This document shows, piece after piece, positions 1-8,046 of a stretch of DNA of 64,000 bases (positions within the stretch are counted from its first letter, which is position 1; each line of letters opens with the position of its first letter). The stretch covers positions 1 to 64,000 of the forward strand of contig JAVJUS010000132.1 of assembly GCA_040220455.1 (NCBI GenBank), written 5' to 3'. Below the pieces are notes generated by a model. It had not been told where the DNA came from. It was given only the letters and a program-made list of their open reading frames with translations, and did not search any database. This DNA comes from JAVJUS01 sp040220455. GTDB taxonomy: Bacteria > Pseudomonadota > Alphaproteobacteria > DSM-16000 > Inquilinaceae. The position numbers were made by a program, and so were the translations under genes.

Positions 1-114
1 CGCGGGCGACGGCGCGCGGGGTGGCGGCGGCGGGGGCAGCGGCGGCGGCAATCGGGGCGGAGGCGGAGGCGGCGGCGGGGCGGGCCGCTTCGGCTCCGGG
101 ATCAGGCTTCCCAT
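1..114 (-). CDS. Proline-rich phage-like protein, N-terminal part only
   Basis: An ATG at 114 opens a frame that stays open to the window edge (38 codons). It begins MGSLIPEPKRP and continues into long proline runs broken by Arg and Leu. The start overlaps the 3' end of the preceding gene (stop at 102), which is typical of tightly packed phage genes. Short proteins starting MGS-x-(I/F)-x-P-K followed by a proline tract are common in alphaproteobacterial prophages and tail-module regions; that likeness is from memory, not a search. The rest of the protein lies outside the window, so no function can be given. The alternative is that it is a chance frame in GC-rich DNA. Confidence 0.45.
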   Translation of the reverse strand, partial: MGSLIPEPKRPAPPPPPPPPRLPPPLPPPPPPRAPSPA

Positions 115-563
115 GGGCGGAGGCTCCCTCTCTCGGCGGCCGCGGCGAGGCGGCGGTAGAGCTGGTAGGGCGTGACGATCCGCGGATCGGCGAGGCCGAT
201 CGCGCGCTTGACCGCCTCGACGCAGGTGAAAGGACCCCAGGGCGCCGGCCGCCGCGGCACGTGGTCGAGGGGCGCGGGCACGACCGTGAGGCCGCGCGCG
301 GCCAGATGGCCCGGCAGGTCGAACGCGGCGCCGACGGGCTGGACCGCGATCTCGGTGAAGGCGGCCAGCGGGTCCATCGTGACCCAGTGGGGGCCGTCGG
401 CGAGCACCAGGAAGCAGTGCCGGAAGCCCGGGCGCAAGACGCGAAGCCACGCGATCTCCGTCCGGCCGGTGAAGACGGCCCAGGCCCGACGTCCGGACCC
501 GGCCGGGACCGGCGCGGGCGCCGCCGGCACGGGCGTCGGCAGATGGGGGGCGCCGGCGCTCAC
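102..563 (-). CDS. Conserved phage-module protein with FRHCF and FTCVE motifs
   Basis: This 153-residue protein starts at a GTG whose bases overlap the stop of the gene before it (GTGA), showing translational coupling; the longer ATG-started frame would run deep inside that gene and is not credible. The first 25 residues are low complexity. The core reads RVLRPGFRHCFLVL near residues 42-55, then a Trp-Val-DPL segment, and FTCVEAVKR followed by TPYQLYRRL near the C-terminus. The conserved His-Cys and Thr-Cys pair suggests a cysteine-dependent fold such as an NlpC/P60-like one, but I cannot prove this. Similar proteins occur as a set with the flanking genes in Rhodospirillales phage-like modules (recollection). 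Function unknown. Confidence 0.65.
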   Translation of the reverse strand: MSAGAPHLPTPVPAAPAPVPAGSGRRAWAVFTGRTEIAWLRVLRPGFRHCFLVLADGPHWVTMDPLAAFTEIAVQPVGAAFDLPGHLAARGLTVVPAPLDHVPRRPAPWGPFTCVEAVKRAIGLADPRIVTPYQLYRRLAAAAERGSLRPWEA

Positions 564-946
564 GCGACGATGCCCTTGACGCGCAGGGCCTCGGCCAGGC
601 GGTCCAGCGCCTCGGCCCACAGGCCGTGGGCGCGCTGTTCGCGCCGGCGGCGGGGATCCGGGGCCAGGGCGCGCCGGCCGTAATGGCCGAGCACCAGGAC
701 GTGGTCGCGCAGCAGGCGGCGCTGGCGGTAGAGCCTGTCCACGACGCGCAGGACGTCCACCGGCTCGCACGGCCGGGGCCGGGCGCCGGCGCCGGCGACG
801 ACGCGGGCCCCGGCATGCCGGGCCTGCCAGCATTCGACGAACCAGAACCAGGCGGCCTCGGCGCTGGGGAAGGGCTCGGCGTCGCCCACGGAGGGCGCCG
901 GGCGGGGGACGCCGCCTCGTTCGGCGGCGCGACGGCGTGTCGGCAT
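560..946 (-). CDS. Conserved Rhodospirillales hypothetical protein (AWFWFVECWQAR family)
   Basis: A 128-residue protein opening the minus-strand module. After about 25 variable residues it has the motif FPSAEAAWFWFVECWQAR, then RPCEPVDVLRVVDRLYR, HYGRR, PDPRR and a C-terminal W-x-EALDRL...LRVKGIV. I recognise this pattern as a conserved small protein of Rhodospirillales, often beside phage-like genes, but no function is known to me. It looks all-helical and basic, so DNA or protein binding is possible. It overlaps the next gene by 4 nt and diverges from the S24 regulator, with the shared 180-bp upstream region holding likely operators. Confidence 0.7.
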   Translation of the reverse strand: MPTRRRAAERGGVPRPAPSVGDAEPFPSAEAAWFWFVECWQARHAGARVVAGAGARPRPCEPVDVLRVVDRLYRQRRLLRDHVLVLGHYGRRALAPDPRRRREQRAHGLWAEALDRLAEALRVKGIVA

Positions 947-1084
947 GGCGGCCGGCCTCTCTTCTTCGGCGGATGTGGGGATCGGGGCGCCGGCCTCCGG
1001 ATCGGGCGGCGGAGCGCCCGCGGAACCGGCGATGATGGGGCGACGATATCGGACTAAAATCCTAAGTCAAGCGAAATATGAAAA

Positions 1085-1104
1085 CGTTCCTACAGACGCG
1101 TTCC
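1085..1104. promoter_or_regulatory. Candidate operator repeats upstream of the S24 regulator
   Basis: The hexamer CGTTCC occurs twice as direct repeats (1085-1090 and 1099-1104), 14 bp apart, in an AT-richer stretch between the divergent minus-strand module and the regulator gene at 1128. Repeats in this position are what an autoregulating S24/XRE-type repressor would bind. The assignment rests only on position and repetition. Confidence 0.3.
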
Positions 1105-1127
1105 CTTAGATATGAGAAAGTCTTCCC

Positions 1128-1760
1128 ATGCTCCGGCATGCGGATATCTGGCGCGCGATCGATCGCCTCGCCGCCCGTCACGGGTTGTCGCCGTCCGGCC
1201 TGGCGCGCCGGTCCGGCCTCGACCCGACGACGTTCAACCCGTCCAAGCGCAAGACGGCGCAGGGCAAGCTGCGCTGGCCGTCGACCGAGAGCCTGGCGAA
1301 GATCCTGGAGTCGACCGGCGCCGGCATGGGGGAGTTCGTCGGTCTGCTCGACGAGCAGCCGGGGACGTCGGTGCGCCAGCGCATCCCGATCATCGGCCAT
1401 GCCCAGGCCGGCTCGGCCGGGTACTTCGACGATGCGGGCTATCCGGTCGGCAGCGGCTGGGACGAGGTGATGTTCCCGGATGTCGGCGACCCCCACGCCT
1501 ATGGCCTGGAGATCGCGGGCGACAGCATGGAGCCGGTCTATCGCGACGGCGACACGATCATCGTCTCGCCGGAATCGAGCATCCGGCGCGGCGACCGGGT
1601 GGTCGTGCGCACCCATGCCGGCGAGGTCATGGCCAAGGAGCTGGCGCGGCGCAGCGCGACGCGGGTCGAGCTGGCCTCGCTCAACCCCGACCACCCGACC
1701 CGCGCGCTGGGCATCGACGAGATCGCCTGGATGGCGCGGATCGTCTGGGCGAGCCAATAG
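1128..1760 (+). CDS. S24-family (LexA/CI-like) transcriptional regulator
   Basis: This 210-residue protein has an N-terminal helix-turn-helix (LAARHGLSPSGLARRSGLDP, about residues 14-33) and a C-terminal S24 peptidase-like dimerisation domain. The nucleophile serine is in AGDSMEP (about residue 130), and the general-base lysine is in VMAKEL (about residue 171). The start at 1128 follows a weak GAGAAAG ribosome site by 7 nt. The N-terminus MLRHADIWRAIDRL matches a regulator widely conserved on alphaproteobacterial chromosomes, so it need not be a phage repressor even though phage-like genes diverge from it. Autoproteolysis after DNA damage is possible because both catalytic residues are present; the target genes are unknown. 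Confidence 0.85.
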   Translation: MLRHADIWRAIDRLAARHGLSPSGLARRSGLDPTTFNPSKRKTAQGKLRWPSTESLAKILESTGAGMGEFVGLLDEQPGTSVRQRIPIIGHAQAGSAGYFDDAGYPVGSGWDEVMFPDVGDPHAYGLEIAGDSMEPVYRDGDTIIVSPESSIRRGDRVVVRTHAGEVMAKELARRSATRVELASLNPDHPTRALGIDEIAWMARIVWASQ

Positions 1761-1833
1761 CGGCGGCGGCATTGTCCGGTGTAGGGAATATTTTCTTTAC
1801 ACATTGATAGGTTTTTGTTCCTGTAACACGGCC

Positions 1834-2190
1834 ATGACCCGATCCCCGCCCCGCCCCTCGCCTCGCCTGCCGTCGGACACTGCCGCTTCCCGCCTCGCCG
1901 CCCTGCACGCGGCCGTCGACGGGCCGGTCGCGGGGCCGCTGCGTCGGGCCCTGGCCGCCGGCCCGGACGTGCCGCGCCGGGTCGCCCGCGCGCGCCATCG
2001 CGGCCTCGCCCGGCGGGCGGCGGAGTTGCGCCGGGCGGTGGCCGGACGGCGGGCCATGGATAGCGGCATCCCGGATGCGCGTCGGCGGACCGAGGCGCTG
2101 GCGGCCGCCCTGGCCCGGGCGCGGCACGAGGCCGTCGCCGCCTTCGACGCCGCGGCGATGGCGCACGGACCACACGGTTGGGCGGAATAG
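1834..2190 (+). CDS. Small hypothetical protein, Arg/Ala-rich
   Basis: An ATG at 1834 opens a 118-residue frame (MTRSPPRPSPRLPSD...) that is rich in Ala and Arg, with a likely helical middle (ARHRGLARRAAELRRAVAGRR) and a C-terminal helix. It follows an AT-rich spacer (1761-1833), which suggests a real promoter in front of it. No domain or family is recognised. Because long open frames arise by chance at this GC content, the call is tentative. Confidence 0.4.
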   Translation: MTRSPPRPSPRLPSDTAASRLAALHAAVDGPVAGPLRRALAAGPDVPRRVARARHRGLARRAAELRRAVAGRRAMDSGIPDARRRTEALAAALARARHEAVAAFDAAAMAHGPHGWAE

Positions 2191-2296
2191 CCGGCGCCGG
2201 GATTGGCAGGCCCGCGCGGGTCACGCTATACGTGCCCGTCTCGCGGGCCGCTGCAACCGCCGGCCCGCCTCCGGCGACCGAACAGCGGAGAGCGCC

Positions 2297-3139
2297 ATGT
2301 CGGGACGGACCCTGACCTATGTCGACGGCGGATGGCAGGAGGGCAGCCCCGCCCTGATCGGCCCCGATACCCACGCCATGTGGATGGCGTCGGTGGTGTT
2401 CGACGGCGCCCGGGCGATGGAGGGGCGCACCCCCGACCTGGACCGGCACTGCGCCCGGCTGATCGAATCGGCCCGCGTCATGGGGCTGGAGCCGGTGGCC
2501 GACGCGGAAACGGTGGAGGGCCTCTCGCGCGAGGGGGTGGCGAAGTTCCCGGCCGGCAGCCCCCTCTATATCCGGCCGATGATGTGGGCCGAGCGCGGCT
2601 TCGTCGCCGCGGAGCCGGACAGCACCCGCATGGCGATCTTCATCAAGGAAGCGCCGCTGCCCGAACCGTCGGGGGTGAAGACGATGGTCTCCGCCTACCG
2701 CCGGGCCTCGCCGGAGTCGATGCCGACCCTGGCCAAGGCCTCGTGCCTGTACCCGCAGGCCGGCCTCGCGCTGCAGGACGCGCGACGCAAGGGCTTCGAC
2801 AACGCGATCATGCTCGATATGCTGGGCAATGTCGCCGAGTTGGCGACCGCCAATGTCTGGATCGCGCGCGACGGGATCGTGCATACGCCGGTGCCCAACG
2901 GCACCTTCCTCAACGGCATCACGCGCCAGCGGATCATCGCCCTGATGCGCGCCGAGGGGATCGAGGTGGTGGAGCGCACGATCCGCCCGGACGAGCTGGA
3001 CACGGCGGACGAGGCCTTCACCACGGGCAACTACGGCAAGGTCATGCCGATCACCCGGATCGGGGAACGGAACTTCCAGCCGGGCCCCTTCTATAAGCGC
3101 GCGCGGGAGCTTTATTGGGACTATGTCGTCTCCGGCTGA
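2297..3139 (+). CDS. ilvE: Branched-chain amino acid aminotransferase, fold-type IV PLP enzyme
   Basis: A 280-residue class IV aminotransferase, expected to interconvert branched-chain amino acids and 2-oxo acids using glutamate and PLP. The likely Schiff-base lysine is in LAKASCLYP (about residue 157). The glutamate of GNVAELATAN and the PNGTFLNGITR segment match the cofactor-binding loops of the IlvE/D-amino acid aminotransferase group. Length is slightly shorter than E. coli IlvE but usual for the alphaproteobacterial form. The start was set at 2297 because the sequence from MSGRTLTYVDG is where family similarity begins. It overlaps the next gene by 17 nt. A related class IV specificity such as D-amino acids cannot be excluded. 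Confidence 0.85.
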   Translation: MSGRTLTYVDGGWQEGSPALIGPDTHAMWMASVVFDGARAMEGRTPDLDRHCARLIESARVMGLEPVADAETVEGLSREGVAKFPAGSPLYIRPMMWAERGFVAAEPDSTRMAIFIKEAPLPEPSGVKTMVSAYRRASPESMPTLAKASCLYPQAGLALQDARRKGFDNAIMLDMLGNVAELATANVWIARDGIVHTPVPNGTFLNGITRQRIIALMRAEGIEVVERTIRPDELDTADEAFTTGNYGKVMPITRIGERNFQPGPFYKRARELYWDYVVSG

Positions 3140-3719
3140 GAGCCCGTCCGCGGCCCCCGACGCGGCACCGAACCGATCCGCCGGGCGGGCGAGTCCCGTC
3201 CTGCGGCCCGGGGAGGACCGTGACGCCGACGACCTGATCGCCCTCGTCGGGACCTGCTTCGCCGAATATCCGGGCTGTGTCCTCGACGTCGACGGCGAGA
3301 TCCCGGAGCTGCGCGCCATCGCGACCTGGGCGGCCGGGGGCGGCGGCGCCTTCTGGTGCGTCGAGCACGACGGCCGCGTGGTGGCCAGCGTGGGCGCGAT
3401 GCCGCTGGCGGGCGGCGGCGACGGCCCGGCGATCGAGCTGGTCAAGCTCTACGTCCTGCCCGAGGCGCGCGGCACGGGCCTGGCCCGGCGCCTGGTCGGC
3501 GCGGTCGAGGATCACGCGCGCGCCACCGGCGCCGGCCGGATCGAGCTGTGGACCGACACGCGATTCACGACCGCGCACCGGGTCTACGAGCGCCTCGGCT
3601 ACCGCCGCACGGCCCGGACGCGGGCGATCCCGGACAAGTCCGACACGGTGGAATTCCACTACATCAAGGCCCTGAGGGCGGCGGAGAATGCCGTCGCCGG
3701 GCCGGGCCGCGCGCCGTGA
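3123..3719 (+). CDS. GNAT-family N-acetyltransferase
   Basis: A 198-residue protein with a disordered Ala/Pro-rich N-terminus of about 28 residues followed by one GNAT domain. The acetyl-CoA pyrophosphate-binding loop is visible as LPEARGTGLARRLV (about residues 116-129), and the C-terminal YERLGYRRTARTR segment is typical of the fold. The substrate is not predictable. It starts inside the end of the aminotransferase gene, and its own TGA overlaps the GTG of the methyltransferase that follows, so the three genes are probably one transcript. Confidence 0.8.
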   Translation: MSSPAESPSAAPDAAPNRSAGRASPVLRPGEDRDADDLIALVGTCFAEYPGCVLDVDGEIPELRAIATWAAGGGGAFWCVEHDGRVVASVGAMPLAGGGDGPAIELVKLYVLPEARGTGLARRLVGAVEDHARATGAGRIELWTDTRFTTAHRVYERLGYRRTARTRAIPDKSDTVEFHYIKALRAAENAVAGPGRAP

Positions 3720-4420
3720 CCGAGGCCGGCGGCGAGGCGCCCGTCTCGAAGAACACGGCCAACCTGATGGCGGTGATCGCCCATGCCGGGATCACGACGG
3801 TGCTGGACGTAGGCGCGAACACGGGCCAATACGCGAGCCGCCTGCGCCGGGCCGGATACGACGGGCGCATCGTCTCCTTCGAGCCCCTGTCGGAGGCGCA
3901 TGCCGCGCTCGAGGCCGCGGCGGCCGGGGATCCGGACTGGACGGCGGCGCCGCGCCTGGCGCTGGGCGACGCCGACGGGGAGATCGCGATCAACGTCGCC
4001 GCGGCCAGCGACATGAGCTCCGCCCTCGCACCGACGGCGGAGATGGCGGCGCTGCTCGACGACGCCCGGGCCGTCCGGCGGGAGACCGTGCCGCTCGCCC
4101 GGCTGGACACGATCTTCGACACCCATGTCGCACCCGGCGAGCGGGTGCTGCTGAAGCTCGACACCCAGGGCTTCGACGGCCGGGTCCTGGACGGGGCGGC
4201 CGGCGTCATGGACCGGATCGCGCTGGTCCAGAGCGAGCTGGCCCTGGTCCCGATCTACGAGGGGGAGCCGGACTGGCGGGCGATGATCGACCGAATGGCG
4301 CGGGAGGGATTCACGCCCGTGCTGTTCATTCCCGGCTATTTCAACCGGCGCACCGCGCGCCTGATCGCGATGGACGGCGTCTTCGCGCGGAACCCCGGGG
4401 ACGCGGCGCCCCGGCGATGA
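3716..4420 (+). CDS. FkbM-family methyltransferase
   Basis: This 234-residue protein starts at a GTG overlapping the preceding stop. The SAM-binding motif I is TVLDVGANTGQYA (about residues 24-36), followed by VSFEPL (acidic residue for the SAM ribose) and LLKLDTQGFDGRVLDGA, the hallmark of FkbM-type methyltransferases. These enzymes usually O-methylate sugars or polyketides. No glycosyltransferase or polyketide gene lies next to it, so the acceptor is unknown. A longer upstream in-frame ATG was rejected because it lies deep in the GNAT gene. Confidence 0.85.
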   Translation: MTEAGGEAPVSKNTANLMAVIAHAGITTVLDVGANTGQYASRLRRAGYDGRIVSFEPLSEAHAALEAAAAGDPDWTAAPRLALGDADGEIAINVAAASDMSSALAPTAEMAALLDDARAVRRETVPLARLDTIFDTHVAPGERVLLKLDTQGFDGRVLDGAAGVMDRIALVQSELALVPIYEGEPDWRAMIDRMAREGFTPVLFIPGYFNRRTARLIAMDGVFARNPGDAAPRR

Positions 4421-4523
4421 GAACAGGGCGAGCGCGAGGGAGGCGGGCGCGAGCGGGCCGGAAACCCCCGGGAGTCGACGGGCACACCCGAATATCGGGC
4501 CGGCGAATGGACCCGATCTCGTC

Positions 4524-4540
4524 CATCACCTATGGTGATG
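4524..4540. promoter_or_regulatory. LysR-type palindrome overlapping a regulator start
   Basis: CATCACCTATGGTGATG is a perfect 7-3-7 inverted repeat and contains TCACCTATGGTGA, which fits the T-N11-A core of LysR operators. It lies exactly over the first ATG of the LysR gene that follows, pointing to autoregulation by blocking its own transcription or translation start. Confidence 0.4.
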
Positions 4541-5449
4541 CTGATGCGTGACCTGGATGTCGACCTGCTCCGCGGCTTCGTCGCCGTGGTCGAGGGCGGC
4601 GGCTTCACCGCCGCGGCCTCCCTGCTCGGCCGGACCCAGTCGGCGGTGAGCATGCAGATCCGCCGGCTGGAGGAGATCTGCGGCCATCGCCTGATCGACC
4701 GGGAGGCACGCCCGCTGCGTCCGACCGCCGCCGGGGAGCGGCTGCTCGCCCATGCCCGGCGGATGCTCGCCCTCAATCGGACGGCACTCGACGAACTCGT
4801 CGCCCCGGCGAAGACGCAGACGGTCCGTCTCGGGTTTCCCGAGGACTACACGAGCCGCTTCCTGCCCGGCGTGCTGGGATACTTCGCCCGGGAAACGCCG
4901 AACGTCGACGTCACCATCGACTGCGACGTCAGCGGTCGGCTCCTGGAGCGGCTGGCGTCCGGGGCGCTCGACCTGGCGATCGTGGTGCGCCCCGCCGGGG
5001 AGAGCGGGCCGGGCCGTCCGCTCCGTCGCGAGACCGTCGTCTGGGCCCTTCCACGCCATGGGCCGCCGCCCTGGGGCGACCGGGAGCCGGGCGCCGACAC
5101 GGCCGCGCCCCTGCCGTTGGCGCTCATGCGGGACGGCTGTCCCTTCCGACGCATGGCGCTCGACGCCCTCGACCGGGCCGGGCTGCCCTGGCGGCCTGCC
5201 TTCGCCAGCAACGCGCTGGCCGGGATCGCGGCCTCCGTCGCCGCGGGGCTGACGATCAGCGTGCTGGCGACGAGCAATCTGGGCGCCGACCTTCGCGCCG
5301 CCGGACCGGCCGACGGCCTGCCCGCATTGCCGGAGTCGGAGATCGTCCTGGTCGGCCCCGACGCTGCCGCGGACGAGGCAGCCCATCGTCTGGCCGATCT
5401 GCTGGCCGAGCGACTGGTCGACAGTCGCATGTCCGCCGCGACCGCGTGA
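4532..5449 (+). CDS. LysR-family transcriptional regulator
   Basis: A 305-residue regulator with an N-terminal winged helix-turn-helix (FTAAASLLGRTQSAVSMQIR, about residues 25-44) and a periplasmic-binding-protein-like effector domain. Three ATGs are possible (4532, 4538, 4544); family similarity begins at MRDLDVDLLRGFV, so 4544 is equally likely and would make 301 residues. It is followed after 30 nt by a DUF1624 membrane protein, the probable co-transcribed partner. The inducer is unknown. Confidence 0.85.
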   Translation: MVMLMRDLDVDLLRGFVAVVEGGGFTAAASLLGRTQSAVSMQIRRLEEICGHRLIDREARPLRPTAAGERLLAHARRMLALNRTALDELVAPAKTQTVRLGFPEDYTSRFLPGVLGYFARETPNVDVTIDCDVSGRLLERLASGALDLAIVVRPAGESGPGRPLRRETVVWALPRHGPPPWGDREPGADTAAPLPLALMRDGCPFRRMALDALDRAGLPWRPAFASNALAGIAASVAAGLTISVLATSNLGADLRAAGPADGLPALPESEIVLVGPDAAADEAAHRLADLLAERLVDSRMSAATA

Positions 5450-5479
5450 CGGGCGCGCCAGCGTGACGGGGAAGACGGC

Positions 5480-6475
5480 GTGACGGCGACCGTTCCCGCG
5501 GCCACCACGCCCGGCGGCCGGCTGGTCTGGCTCGACGCCGCGCGCGGGGCGGCGGTGGCGGCCATGGTGGCCTATCACCTGTGCTGGGACCTGGCGTTCT
5601 TCGGGCTCGCCGGCTTCGACCTGACCGGCGATCCGGTCTGGCTGGCCGCACGGACCGCGATCCTCTCGGCGTTCCTGGCCGTCGCGGGCGTCAGCCTGGC
5701 GCGGGCCTCGGTTCACGCCCCGCCGCGGGGTCGGCGCTGGGCGATCCGGCTCGCCATGATCGGCGGCGGCGCGGCGGCGATATCGGCCGGGACCTGGTTC
5801 GCCGTGAGCGAGCGCTTCGTCTGGTTCGGCGTGCTGCACCACCTGTTCGTCGCCGGGCTGGCGGCGCCGCTGATCGCCCGGCTGCCGGCGACCGCCGCCA
5901 CCGGGCTCGGCCTGGCCGCCCTGGTCCTGCCTGAGGTGGCGGCGACGCCGGCACTGGACGCGCCCTGGGTCGCCTGGATCGGCCTCGGCATGGCGGAGCC
6001 GGCGACCAACGACTGGGTGCCCGTCCTGCCCTGGATCGGCGTGCATCTCCTGGGCTTCGCCGCCGGGCGGATCGTGTTCGGGCGGCGCGCGGCCGAGCAG
6101 GCGGCGAACGGGGCCGGGGCCGGCGGACGCACGGACGGGCTGCTGCGGCCGTTGGCCCGGGTCGGACGGCACAGCCTGGCGGTCTATCTGCTGCACCAGC
6201 CGATCCTGTGGGGCGGTCTCTGGCTGGCGGTGGAGGGCACGGGCGTCCTCGCCCCCGAGCGGGCGGACCGCGAGGCGGCGTTCCTGGCGAGCTGCGAGCG
6301 GGCTTGCACCGATTCCGGCGCCGACGCGGCGACCTGCAGTGCCTATTGCGGCTGCGTGCGCGACGGGCTGGCGGGCGAGGGCCTGCTGGACCGGGCGCTG
6401 GCCGACCGGCTGGGCGACGCCGACAGCGCCGCGGTCAACCGGGTGGTCGGCCGCTGCGTCGCGCGGGAGCGATAA
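5480..6475 (+). CDS. DUF1624 (heparan-alpha-glucosaminide acetyltransferase-like) membrane protein with Cys-rich tail
   Basis: A 331-residue polytopic inner-membrane protein started by GTG. The opening RLVWLDAARGAAVAAMVAYH, then LCWDLAFFGL, is the DUF1624 signature, with about seven hydrophobic segments up to residue 255. The family is related to lysosomal acetyl-CoA:heparan acetyltransferase and to acyltransferase-3 proteins, so transmembrane acyl transfer is the best guess. The last 70 residues form a soluble tail with LASCERACTDSG then TCSAYCGC and a last Cys near residue 326, a spacing that suggests a disulfide- or metal-bound hairpin. The gene lies 30 nt after the LysR regulator. Confidence 0.8.
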   Translation: MTATVPAATTPGGRLVWLDAARGAAVAAMVAYHLCWDLAFFGLAGFDLTGDPVWLAARTAILSAFLAVAGVSLARASVHAPPRGRRWAIRLAMIGGGAAAISAGTWFAVSERFVWFGVLHHLFVAGLAAPLIARLPATAATGLGLAALVLPEVAATPALDAPWVAWIGLGMAEPATNDWVPVLPWIGVHLLGFAAGRIVFGRRAAEQAANGAGAGGRTDGLLRPLARVGRHSLAVYLLHQPILWGGLWLAVEGTGVLAPERADREAAFLASCERACTDSGADAATCSAYCGCVRDGLAGEGLLDRALADRLGDADSAAVNRVVGRCVARER

Positions 6476-6496
6476 GGGCCGGCGGTCACCGCGTCG

Positions 6497-6643
6497 TCAG
6501 TCGCCCGCCTCGGCCGAGTCCGCCGCCGCCGCGTCCGCCCGGGCCTCGGCCGGGCGGGTCGTGGCGATGTGGTCGGCGGCGATCAGCAGCGCCGCCAGCG
6601 CGAGCGCGGCGCCGAGGATCCAGCGGTTGAGCGGATCGGGCAT
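6497..6643 (-). CDS. 48-residue single-span membrane protein
   Basis: A short frame MPDPLNRWILGAALALAALL followed by a polar Ala/Asp-rich tail, giving one transmembrane helix (about residues 8-23). It starts 24 nt after the stop of the YeeE-type transporter on the same strand and so probably belongs to that operon. No family is recognised; it could be a small subunit of the transporter or a chance frame. Confidence 0.45.
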   Translation of the reverse strand: MPDPLNRWILGAALALAALLIAADHIATTRPAEARADAAAADSAEAGD

Positions 6644-6667
6644 GGCCGTTCTCCTGCGCGCGGGCGC

Positions 6668-7882
6668 TCAATTGCCCAGGCCGAAGCGCGGCCGGAGCGG
6701 GATCGCCAGGGCCGAGCCGATCCAGGCGACGGCGAACCAGAGCCAGCCGTGCAGGCTGCCCGACGCGATGCCGGAGAACATCGCGCCGATATTGCAGCCG
6801 AAGCCGAGCCGCGCGCCATAGCCCATCAGCGTCCCGCCGATCGCCGCCGCCAGGATCGAGCGCGCCGAGGGCCGCGCCCCGGTGGCGAAGCGCCCGGCGA
6901 TGCCGGCCGCGAGCAGGGCACCCAGGATGACGCCGAAATTCATCACCGAGATCGAGTTGGTCAGCACGCTCGCCTCGAGCATGCGGCCACGGCCGTCCGG
7001 GTCCCAGAAGGACCACGCGGTCACCTCGACCCCGATCGCCGAGGCGATCTTGGCGCCCCACAGCATGAAGCCGGAGGTGATCGCCCAGGGATGGCCGGCG
7101 ACGATCATGGTCAGCGCGTTGAGCGCGGCCAGCGCCACCGCGCCCCAGATCAGCGGCCAGGGCCCGCGCAGCAGGCGCGCGCCGAGGGAGGCCGGCGCGC
7201 CGTCCGGTACCGCCGCGCCGAAGACCGGCGCCGAGCCGTGGCGCCGCCGCTCCATCCACCAGGACCCCGCGCCCAGGGCGACGAGAGCGGCGATCTGGAC
7301 CGCGACGGCGGACGGGTAGCCGAGCTCCCGCCCCAGGCTGATCCAGCCCAGCGACGGCAGCTCCAGCCACCAGGGCAGATGGAAGCTGCCGATCAACGAG
7401 CCGAAGACGAAGAAGGCGAGCGTGACCAGCATGCGCACGCTGCCGCCGCCGACGGTGAACAGCGTGCCCGAGCCGCAGCCGCCGGCAAGCTGCATGCCGA
7501 AGCCGAACAGGAACCCGCCGACGGCGACGGACACGCCGAGCGGGCCGAGCACGCCGTAGACGCCGCGCCCGAAGGCCTCCCCGCTCGCCAGCATGGGCGC
7601 GAAGAGCACCATGGCGATGGCGATCGCCAGGAACTGCGCGCGCAGCCCGGCGCCGCGCCGCTCGACCATGAAGCGGCGCCAGCCGGCGGTGAAGCCGAAT
7701 GCGGCATGGAACAGCACGACGCCGAAGGTGCCGCCCAGCAGCAGCAGGGCGACGAAGCGCGTCGACACGTCGCTGGCCAGGGCCAGGGCCAGCAGAAGGA
7801 AGCCGGCGAGCGCCGCCAGGACGGCGCCGCGGTCGATCGGCCGGGGGGCGGCGGCCGGGCGGGCCGCGACGGTAGCGGTCAT
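6668..7882 (-). CDS. YeeE/YedE (TsuA-like) thiosulfate transporter
   Basis: A 404-residue polytopic membrane protein of the YeeE/YedE family, whose studied member TsuA takes up thiosulfate through a relay of conserved cysteines. The two characteristic cysteine loops are present: MQLAGGCGSGTLF (about residues 131-143) and GARLGFGCNIGAMF near the C-terminus. The pseudo-twofold repeat gives two halves of four to five spans each. It lies 164 nt downstream of an exported rhodanese on the same strand, which supports a role in sulfur compound uptake. The exact substrate (thiosulfate or another sulfur anion) is inferred. Confidence 0.85.
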   Translation of the reverse strand: MTATVAARPAAAPRPIDRGAVLAALAGFLLLALALASDVSTRFVALLLLGGTFGVVLFHAAFGFTAGWRRFMVERRGAGLRAQFLAIAIAMVLFAPMLASGEAFGRGVYGVLGPLGVSVAVGGFLFGFGMQLAGGCGSGTLFTVGGGSVRMLVTLAFFVFGSLIGSFHLPWWLELPSLGWISLGRELGYPSAVAVQIAALVALGAGSWWMERRRHGSAPVFGAAVPDGAPASLGARLLRGPWPLIWGAVALAALNALTMIVAGHPWAITSGFMLWGAKIASAIGVEVTAWSFWDPDGRGRMLEASVLTNSISVMNFGVILGALLAAGIAGRFATGARPSARSILAAAIGGTLMGYGARLGFGCNIGAMFSGIASGSLHGWLWFAVAWIGSALAIPLRPRFGLGN

Positions 7883-8046
7883 CGCGAAGCTCTCGAACTC
7901 TGCGGGGCTCGGTCTCGTGGGGCGGCGTCGTCAGGATGGGGCGGGCCCATCATGGCGCAGCGCCGGCCGGGACGCGAGGGGCCGTCGAGCGGTCCCCGCG
8001 CCCCGGCCGAATCGCGATCGAGCGATCGCCCGGGTCAGTTGCCGGC

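Noticed and set aside
1128..1760. Calling the S24 regulator a prophage repressor or LexA
   Set aside because: Its N-terminus matches a chromosomal regulator common across Alphaproteobacteria, and it lacks the LexA-type DNA-binding domain. The phage-like neighbours alone do not decide it.
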